Made by a program: the position numbers and the translations under genes
The notes under the pieces: generated by a model
The model's input: only the letters and a program-made list of their open reading frames with translations
Database searches by the model: none
Told to the model about the DNA's origin: nothing
Shown here: in pieces, positions 58,485 through 64,000 of the stretch
Layout of the letters: each line of letters begins with the position of its first letter
Position numbering within the stretch: position 1 is the stretch's first letter
Source: Plantactinospora sp. BC1
Lineage (GTDB): Bacteria > Actinomycetota > Actinomycetes > Mycobacteriales > Micromonosporaceae
NCBI RefSeq assembly: GCF_003030345.1
Contig: NZ_CP028158.1
Span: 1,488,001-1,552,000 of the forward strand
DNA length: 64,000 nucleotides
Direction: 5' to 3'

Positions 58485-59684
58485 TCACTGCACGTCGTCG
58501 TACGCCGGTTTGGCCCGCTCGCCGTCCCGGGCCGCCCGCCGTACCGCCCGGCCGGCCTGACGGCTCGGACAACCGGTGGCCCGGAGGATGTCGGCGGCGC
58601 AGACCCGCAACTGCGTGACGAGCGCGTCGCCGAAGTTGTGCAGTCCCTCCCGGCGGGCCCGTCCACCCTGCCGGGCCGCCACCAGCGCCCGACGACTGGC
58701 ACCCCCGGTGTCCCGCCCGATCCGCGCCTGGTGCTGCAACTCCTGTACCGCGCTCGCCAGCATCTCGATCGCGTCGGGCAGGCAGTGCGGGATCGGCTCC
58801 CGGTAGTCGACGACGGTGATCGCCCGCCGGGCCAGGTCGCGGGCGCCCTCGATCACCCGGGTCAGCTCGGTCACGCCCCGGGCGTGGCGCTCGAACTCCT
58901 GCCGACGTCGCCACCGCAGCGGTGCGACCCTGACCACCTCCTCCGCGCCGCTCACCGCCTCGCGCAGCCGCCGCAGGTCCGGTTCGATCCCGCGCAGCCC
59001 GTCCAGCGCCTGGGTGGCCCGGCCCACGTCCCGCTCCCGCAGCGCCGCCCCGGTGTCCCGGAGCCGGCCGATGAGGATGGCGAAGACCGGTGCGGCCGCC
59101 CGGTTGACGACCCGGATCGGGTTGAGTGGCAGCAGCAACGCCACCACGACGAGCCCCACCGCGCTGCCGACCGCCGCGTCGACGATCCGGGGAAGTTCGA
59201 GGTCGCGCTCGGTGGGCGAGAGGGTGGCGATCAGCACCGCCGTACCGCCGACCTGGCTGACCACCGTCCCGCCCCGGCCCACCAGGCCGAGCGCGACCCC
59301 GATGGCCAGGGTGACGATGACCGCGGTCTGCCACGGTCCGGTGCCGATCAGGAAGATCAATCCATCGCCGATGACGATCCCCAGCCCCACGCCGGCGAGC
59401 AGTTCGACCGTGCGCCGGGCGCGCTGGCCGATGGCGGCGACGATCGTGCCGACCGCCGCGGTGGGTGCGAAGACCGGGCCCGGGTTGCCGAGCAGGTTGT
59501 GCGCGATCCACCAGGAGAGTCCCGCCGCGAGTCCCGCCTGCACCGCGATCACCGCGATGATCTCCAGTTGCCGCACTCGCAACCGGGTGGCCTGGCGCCC
59601 CTCGTACCGGGCTCGACCGGCCGTCCCGCGCATCCGCTGCACGGCCGCGGCCAGCGGCGACCGGTAGTGGGGGCGGGGCGGCAT
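58485..59684 (-). CDS. FUSC-type membrane protein 1
   Basis: A 399-residue protein with an N-terminal membrane half (about six segments, residues 40-180: IIAVIAVQAGLAAGLSWWIAH, PVFAPTAAVGTIVAAIGQR) and a long soluble helical C-terminal half. This is the FUSC/aromatic-acid-exporter (AaeB-like) layout, though only one membrane module is present. It may export weak acids or contribute to envelope stress tolerance. It is a paralogue of the next upstream gene, with shared phrases such as GTGPWQ and PLRWRRR/PLRWSRR. The ATG lies 8-9 nt behind a stress-sigma-like -10 box. Confidence 0.82.
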   Translation of the reverse strand: MPPRPHYRSPLAAAVQRMRGTAGRARYEGRQATRLRVRQLEIIAVIAVQAGLAAGLSWWIAHNLLGNPGPVFAPTAAVGTIVAAIGQRARRTVELLAGVGLGIVIGDGLIFLIGTGPWQTAVIVTLAIGVALGLVGRGGTVVSQVGGTAVLIATLSPTERDLELPRIVDAAVGSAVGLVVVALLLPLNPIRVVNRAAAPVFAILIGRLRDTGAALRERDVGRATQALDGLRGIEPDLRRLREAVSGAEEVVRVAPLRWRRRQEFERHARGVTELTRVIEGARDLARRAITVVDYREPIPHCLPDAIEMLASAVQELQHQARIGRDTGGASRRALVAARQGGRARREGLHNFGDALVTQLRVCAADILRATGCPSRQAGRAVRRAARDGERAKPAYDDVQ

Positions 59685-59692
59685 GTCGGCTA

Positions 59693-59716
59693 CTACCCGA
59701 CCCGGCGCCGGGCAAC
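59693..59716 (-). promoter_or_regulatory. Stress-sigma-like promoter of FUSC gene 1
   Basis: GTTG (59716-59713), 14 nt, GGGTAG (59698-59693) on the minus strand fits the GNNT-N14-16-GGGTA pattern of actinobacterial SigB/SigF-type promoters. The predicted transcript starts within a few nt of the ATG. Confidence 0.5.
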
Positions 59717-59750
59717 CCGACCAGCCCATGATCCCGGCGTGCAGGGCGAA

Positions 59751-60932
59751 CTACCCGCCGTGCTCGGTGGCGAAGGTACGGCGGATCAGCGTACGGGCGT
59801 CGGAGCGGTCGAGCCCGGTGGCCCGGAGCAGGTCGTACGCCATGGTGCGCAGTTGGGCGACCGCCGCCGTACCGTGGAACCCGAGCCGGGCCCGCGTGGC
59901 CCGGCCGGCCTCGGCGACCGCCCGCAGCGTCTCGGCCCTGGTCCGGTCGGCTTCCCGGCCACCGCTCAGCTCCCGGTGCAGCATCCGCACCGCCGCGCCG
60001 AACCGCTCGACGGCACCGGGCAGTTCGTCCGGCACCGGCTCGTCGTCGCGGATCATGCTGGCGATCCGGCGGACCAGCCCCCGGCTGTCCCGGAAGGCCT
60101 GCTCCAGGTGCTCGGCACCCTCCTCGTACTGGGCCAGGGTGCCGCGTCGGCTCCACCGCAACGGCGAGTAGGTGACCACCTCCCGGGCGGCCTGTAGCGC
60201 CTCCCGGAGCTGCCGCAGCTCCCGGTCGCCGGACAGCGTGTGCAGCGCGTCCTGGGCCTGCTCCGCGTCCCGGTTCCGCAGCGCCCGGGTGGTCACGGCG
60301 AGCTGCCTGGTGAGCTGCTCGAACAGCGGGGTCACCCGGCGCCGGACCAGGCGCAGCGGGTTCAGCGGCAGCAACAGCAGTGCGACGCTCAGGCCGACGG
60401 CGCCACCGATCCCGGCGTTGACGAACCGCGGTACCTCGAGATCCTGCGTCATCGGGGTGAGCGAGGCGATCAGCACGGCGGTACCGCCGGCCTGGGTGAT
60501 CAGCGACGAGCTTCCCCGCAACACGATCGCCACCATGATGGCCAGGGCGACGATGACCCCGATCTGCCACGGTCCGGTGCCGGTCGCCGCGATCAGCAGG
60601 TCTCCGACGCCGATCCCGATGGTCACCCCCACCATGAGTTCGAGACTGCGGCGCAGCCGCCGGTCGATCGAGGTGGCGACGACCGCCACCGCGATGATCG
60701 GGGCGAAGACCGGTTCCGCCGCGCCGACGAGTTCGTGCGAGATCACCCAGGCCAGCGCGGCGGCCAGCCCGGCCTGCACGGCGAGTACCAGATAGGTACG
60801 CAACCGGCGCAGTCGGGCCGCTCCGCTGCGCCGACCCCGTCGGTGCAGCGCTGCCAGCGCGGCGCTGATCCGGCGGCCGTCGGCATCGGTGGACGGCACG
60901 GCACGCTCGCGGAGGGCCCGGAGGAGCGCCAT
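59751..60932 (-). CDS. FUSC-type membrane protein 2
   Basis: A 393-residue paralogue of the downstream gene. The membrane half (about residues 45-200) has LVLAVQAGLAAALAWVISHELVG, EPVFAPIIAVAVVATSIDRRLRRSLELMVGVTIGIGVGDLLI and TGTGPWQIGVIVALAI; the C-terminal half is a soluble helical domain. Both copies keep LTP/LSP..DLEVPR and GGTAVLIA. Gene duplication in tandem is clear. The role, probably export of small acids or envelope stress response, is inferred from the family. Confidence 0.82.
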   Translation of the reverse strand: MALLRALRERAVPSTDADGRRISAALAALHRRGRRSGAARLRRLRTYLVLAVQAGLAAALAWVISHELVGAAEPVFAPIIAVAVVATSIDRRLRRSLELMVGVTIGIGVGDLLIAATGTGPWQIGVIVALAIMVAIVLRGSSSLITQAGGTAVLIASLTPMTQDLEVPRFVNAGIGGAVGLSVALLLLPLNPLRLVRRRVTPLFEQLTRQLAVTTRALRNRDAEQAQDALHTLSGDRELRQLREALQAAREVVTYSPLRWSRRGTLAQYEEGAEHLEQAFRDSRGLVRRIASMIRDDEPVPDELPGAVERFGAAVRMLHRELSGGREADRTRAETLRAVAEAGRATRARLGFHGTAAVAQLRTMAYDLLRATGLDRSDARTLIRRTFATEHGG

Positions 60933-60940
60933 GGGCGTTA

Positions 60941-60964
60941 CTACCCCGCTCGACCCGGTCGAAC
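60941..60964 (-). promoter_or_regulatory. Stress-sigma-like promoter of FUSC gene 2
   Basis: GTTC (60964-60961), 14 nt, GGGTAG (60946-60941) on the minus strand. Spacing and -10 box are identical to those before FUSC gene 1, and GGGTAGTA is shared. The ATG lies 8-9 nt after the -10 box. Confidence 0.5.
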
Positions 60965-61125
60965 CCCGCGTCGGCCGTCCGCCCAGAACCGGCAGCGGCG
61001 GTGCGGGCCGAGGTTAGCGGCAGCGCTGCGCGGGCATCCTGGCGCACAGTCCCAGAACGGGGGTACTCGTCGGTGCCGACCTCCGGGTTCCACGCCGCGC
61101 CCGAGCGGATTCCGTCGGAGTCGGC

Positions 61126-62955
61126 ATGACCGACGCGTTCCCGCCGATCGACTCGTACGCCTTCCTCTCCGACACCCACACCTCGGCGCTGGTGGCCCCG
61201 GACGGCGCGGTGGAGTGGTTCTGCGTGCCACGGTTCGACGGCGACGCGGTCTTCGCCCGGCTGTTGGACCGCCGGGCCGGCGTCTTCTCGATGACCGTGG
61301 CCGGTGCGGACCTCCCGGACCGGCGGTACCTGCCGGAGACACTGGTGCTGGAGAGCCGTTACCGGACGGCGTCCGGCACGGCCGTCGGACACGACTTCCT
61401 GGCCCTCCGGGCCGGCTCCGCCGAGCAACCGACCCACGCCGTCCGCCTGCTGGTCCGCCGGCTCACCGCGGAGCGCGGAACGGTCCGGCTGGCCGTCCGG
61501 ATCGCCGCCCGGCCGGACTACGGCCGCCGCGACCCGGGCTGGTCGCTGACCGGCACGCGGTGGTCGACTCCGGAGCCGTGTCTGCGCCTCCACGCCGATC
61601 TGCCCTTCCAGCTTCGGGACACCGACCTCTGCGCCGAGGTCGAGCTCGTCGAGGGGCAGAGCGTGGACGTCGTGCTCGGCTACGGCAGCCCGCCGGAGGG
61701 GAACGGGCCGGCCGAGCCGGGTGACGGAGCCGCCCTGCTCGCCGAGACCTGCCGGATCTGGCGGGACTGGTCGGCCCGGAGCGACTACACCGGAGTGGAG
61801 GCGGCGGCCGTCCGACACAGCGCCCTGGTGCTGCGCGGACTCTGCTTCGACGAGACCGGTGCGCTGGTCGCGGCGGCCACCACCGCGCTGCCCGAGGAGG
61901 TCGGCGGGGTACGCAACTGGGACTACCGCTACACCTGGCACCGCGACGCGGCCCTGCTGCTGCTCGCCCTGTTCCGGCTCGGCCACGCCGAGGAGGGCCG
62001 GCGTTATCTGCGGTTCCTGCTCGACGTCTGTGCCGGATCGGCGGACCGGCTCGCACCGGTGGTCGGGATCGCCGGTCCCATGGCCGAGGAGCGGGTTCTG
62101 CCGCACCTGAGCGGCTATGCCGACTCGTCGCCGGTCCGGGTCGGCAACGAGGCCGCCGACCAGGTGCAGTTCGACACGTACGGGCACGTGCTGGACGCGG
62201 CGCTGGCGTACCAGGAGCTGACCGGCGAGCTGACCGAACCGGAGTGGGCGGTGCTTCGGCACCATGTCGACACGATGGCCGAACGGTGGCGGGAGGAGGA
62301 CCACGGTGTCTGGGAGATCCGTGGACCGCGCCGGCACTACGTCAACTCGAAGCTGATGTCCTGGGTGTGCCTGGACCGGGGCGTGACCTTGGCCGGCATG
62401 CTCGGCGACGACACGGCCCCGGTGTCGACGTGGTGCCAGGCCCGGGACGACCTGCGCGCCGAGATCCTCGACCGGGGCTACGACGCCGGGATCGGCAGCT
62501 TCGTGCTGGCGTACGGGTCGACCGAGCTGGACGCGTCGCTGCTGCGCATCCCGCTGGTCGGTTTCCTGCCCGGCACCGATCCACGGGTGCTCGGCACCAT
62601 CGACCGGATCCGTGAGCGGCTCGGTGTCGCCCCGGCGCTGCTGCGCCGCTACACGACCGACGACGGACTCCCCGGCGAGGAGGGCGCCTTCCTGCTCTGC
62701 TCCTTCGAACTGGTCTCGGCCCTGGTGCTGGCCGGACGGGTGGAGCAGGCCCGGGACGCCTTCACCGAACTGTGCCGGCACGCCGGTCCACTCGGCCTGT
62801 ACGCCGAACAGCTCAGCGCCGACGGCATCGCGTTCGGCAACTATCCGCAGGCCTTCACCCATCTGGCGCTGATCGAGGCGGCGCTGAACCTGGACGCCGC
62901 CGGTGACCGGGAGGCGCTGCACGCCTGGGCGGAACGGTCGGGCCGGAACTCCTGA
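61126..62955 (+). CDS. GH15 trehalase/glucoamylase
   Basis: A 609-residue cytoplasmic GH15 enzyme. An N-terminal beta-sandwich (FLSDTHTSALVAPDGAVEWFCVPRFDGDAVFARLLD) precedes the (alpha/alpha)6 barrel with VRNWDYRYTWHRDAALLLLALFRLG. The proposed acid is E397 in VWEIRG and the base lies in GEEGAFLLCSFELV (E518/E519). This two-domain form without a signal peptide is common in actinobacteria, where a mycobacterial homologue is a trehalase; glucoamylase or dextran glucosidase activity is also possible. It is monocistronic, divergent from the FUSC genes and convergent with the lipoprotein gene. Confidence 0.88.
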   Translation: MTDAFPPIDSYAFLSDTHTSALVAPDGAVEWFCVPRFDGDAVFARLLDRRAGVFSMTVAGADLPDRRYLPETLVLESRYRTASGTAVGHDFLALRAGSAEQPTHAVRLLVRRLTAERGTVRLAVRIAARPDYGRRDPGWSLTGTRWSTPEPCLRLHADLPFQLRDTDLCAEVELVEGQSVDVVLGYGSPPEGNGPAEPGDGAALLAETCRIWRDWSARSDYTGVEAAAVRHSALVLRGLCFDETGALVAAATTALPEEVGGVRNWDYRYTWHRDAALLLLALFRLGHAEEGRRYLRFLLDVCAGSADRLAPVVGIAGPMAEERVLPHLSGYADSSPVRVGNEAADQVQFDTYGHVLDAALAYQELTGELTEPEWAVLRHHVDTMAERWREEDHGVWEIRGPRRHYVNSKLMSWVCLDRGVTLAGMLGDDTAPVSTWCQARDDLRAEILDRGYDAGIGSFVLAYGSTELDASLLRIPLVGFLPGTDPRVLGTIDRIRERLGVAPALLRRYTTDDGLPGEEGAFLLCSFELVSALVLAGRVEQARDAFTELCRHAGPLGLYAEQLSADGIAFGNYPQAFTHLALIEAALNLDAAGDREALHAWAERSGRNS

Positions 62956-62991
62956 GCAGCGACCCTCGTGATCCGTAAGCCGGAACGGAAG

Positions 62992-63888
62992 CTAGTCGAC
63001 GGAGAGGTCGGCGCAGCTGGTCTCGTCCGGCAGCAGCGGTCGCAGACCGACCTGCCAACGGTCGCCGCCGGAGGTCCACGGCGTACGGGCGTTCGCCTTG
63101 GCTGCCGCCGCCAGCAGTGCGGTCGCCTCGGCGCCGCGTACCTCGACGCAGCCCTGGTCGACGCCGGGTGCCGGCGGTGACCCCGGCAGGGCCGGGCCGG
63201 GCCAGGCGATCTCCGGCGGGGCGGTCAGCCCGTTGTCGTCCGGCCGCCACGGGATCGCCACCGCCGCGACCGCCTGGGCCTGGTACGGCTGCGGCTGGTC
63301 GACCTTGTCCTCCCCCAGCGTCCCGGCCAGATCGGTGAGCGCGGCGAGCAGCTTCTGCAACTCGGCCCGGGCGGCCCGTTGCGGCTCGGTCAACCCCGGC
63401 GCGTCCTGCCCGCCCTCGGAGAGCGCGTAGACCTCCAGCTCGTCGACGCCAGCGGCGGACGACACGGTGAACCGGGTCGACGGGACGTCGGTGACCGACG
63501 GTCGGCCAAGATCGATGGAGGAGCCCACTCCGGCGGCCCGGGCCTGCTCGACCAGCCGGTCGACCTGGTCCGGCGCAAGACGCTGCTGCTGGAGGTTCGG
63601 CAGCGCCGGCCCGGGATAGATGGCGAGCTGGGGCCCCTCGGTGATGACCCGCCCGTCCGCGTAGATCGTCACCGTCGGCACCCGGGTCAGCCGGGAGGCC
63701 GGCGCCACGAACCCGCCGACCTGCTCCACCCGGAGCACCACACCGTTCGGGTCGGCGGGGCCGGAGTCGCCGCCGGATCCGCCGCCCGGCCCGTCCCCGC
63801 CCGACCCGGTGCCCTCGCGGGCACAGGCGGCCACCAGCAGAAGCAGTGCGCCGACACAGGTTATCCGGACACCTCGCCACGTTCTCAT
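62992..63888 (-). CDS. Lipoprotein of unknown function
   Basis: A 298-residue secreted lipoprotein with lipobox VAAC (C22) and a Gly/Ser-rich linker to about residue 46. The remainder is soluble: VVLRVEQVGGFVAPASRLTRVPTVTIYADGRVI, a helix LAPDQVDRLVEQARAAGVGSSIDLG, and a C-terminal GDRWQVGLRPLLPDETSC. The ADGRVITEG phrase occurs in a recurrent actinobacterial lipoprotein group without assigned function. The ATG at 63888 lacks a clear ribosome-binding site but begins a normal signal peptide. Nothing else is resolvable in 63889-64000. Confidence 0.75.
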   Translation of the reverse strand: MRTWRGVRITCVGALLLLVAACAREGTGSGGDGPGGGSGGDSGPADPNGVVLRVEQVGGFVAPASRLTRVPTVTIYADGRVITEGPQLAIYPGPALPNLQQQRLAPDQVDRLVEQARAAGVGSSIDLGRPSVTDVPSTRFTVSSAAGVDELEVYALSEGGQDAPGLTEPQRAARAELQKLLAALTDLAGTLGEDKVDQPQPYQAQAVAAVAIPWRPDDNGLTAPPEIAWPGPALPGSPPAPGVDQGCVEVRGAEATALLAAAAKANARTPWTSGGDRWQVGLRPLLPDETSCADLSVD

Positions 63889-64000
63889 GCCAATCAGACG
63901 GGCCGCTGCCCCACTCGGTTCCACATCATCCGGCCGTCGCATGATCGAATCCAACCCGATCCGCGGCCCGGTCCTGCGGAGCGTCGTTCGCCCGTCCGGG

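Noticed and set aside
58156-62922. Very long minus-strand open frame across FUSC and GH15 genes
   Set aside because: Its translation is low-complexity Arg/Pro/Gly typical of GC-rich antisense frames, while the real genes in other frames show full family motifs.

Overview
The window is high-GC DNA (roughly 70% or more) with dense genes, many GTG and a few TTG starts, 4-nt ATGA/GTGA gene overlaps, a complete lsr2 gene and many LacI, LuxR-LAL, IclR and MerR regulators. This is typical of a filamentous actinomycete. Family content (CBM13 and CBM5/12 secreted hydrolases, a DUF2625 protein, a YtfQ-type furanose importer) suggests Micromonosporaceae, but that is inference. No rRNA, tRNA, CRISPR array, phage or insertion sequence was seen.

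Region 1 (91-9549) is a plant-polysaccharide locus. It holds a uronate arm (GH88 unsaturated glucuronyl hydrolase, an IolB/KduI-family isomerase, KduD) with an unusual DeoR-HTH/LacI-sensor regulator. Four secreted hydrolases follow: GH43, GH43 subfamily-24-like exo-beta-1,3-galactanase with a ricin-type CBM13, GH16 and GH5. Together they fit attack on type II arabinogalactan. LacI-type palindromes and a shared leader sequence lie upstream of the secreted enzymes.

Region 2 (9729-28310) is mixed. It carries uncharacterised proteins, a DUF2625 protein, GNAT enzymes, an SRPBCC/alpha-beta hydrolase pair, a large GH18 chitinase with an extra N-terminal domain, a LuxR-LAL regulator, a DinB-like protein, and a MerR-GyrI/GyrI pair with a textbook 19-bp-spacer promoter. 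It also has a LacI regulator with two own-type operators, a luciferase-like oxidoreductase and a YceI protein.

Region 3 (28360-37972) holds an Sfp-type phosphopantetheinyl transferase, araD and araB, a YtfQRT-YjfF-type furanose ABC importer and a divergent LacI regulator. The operators here resemble those of Region 1, so the secreted arabinogalactan enzymes and arabinose uptake and catabolism may form one regulon. The window has no araA. lsr2, a lipoprotein L,D-transpeptidase and a DUF1349 protein follow.

Region 4 (40895-56456) is an aromatic-acid island. A minus-strand operon pcaF-H-G-B-D-C-IclR is divergent from a plus-strand series: NMT1-type ABC importer, benzoylformate-decarboxylase-like enzyme, benzaldehyde-dehydrogenase-like enzyme, MFS transporter, pobA. 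Read together it encodes 4-hydroxybenzoylformate to 4-hydroxybenzaldehyde to 4-hydroxybenzoate to protocatechuate to beta-ketoadipate. The CoA-transferase PcaIJ is not in the window.

Region 5 (56457-64000) holds DoxX, an intracellular papain-like protease with a chagasin-family inhibitor gene behind it, two tandem FUSC-type membrane proteins with matching alternative-sigma-like promoters, a GH15 trehalase/glucoamylase and a lipoprotein.
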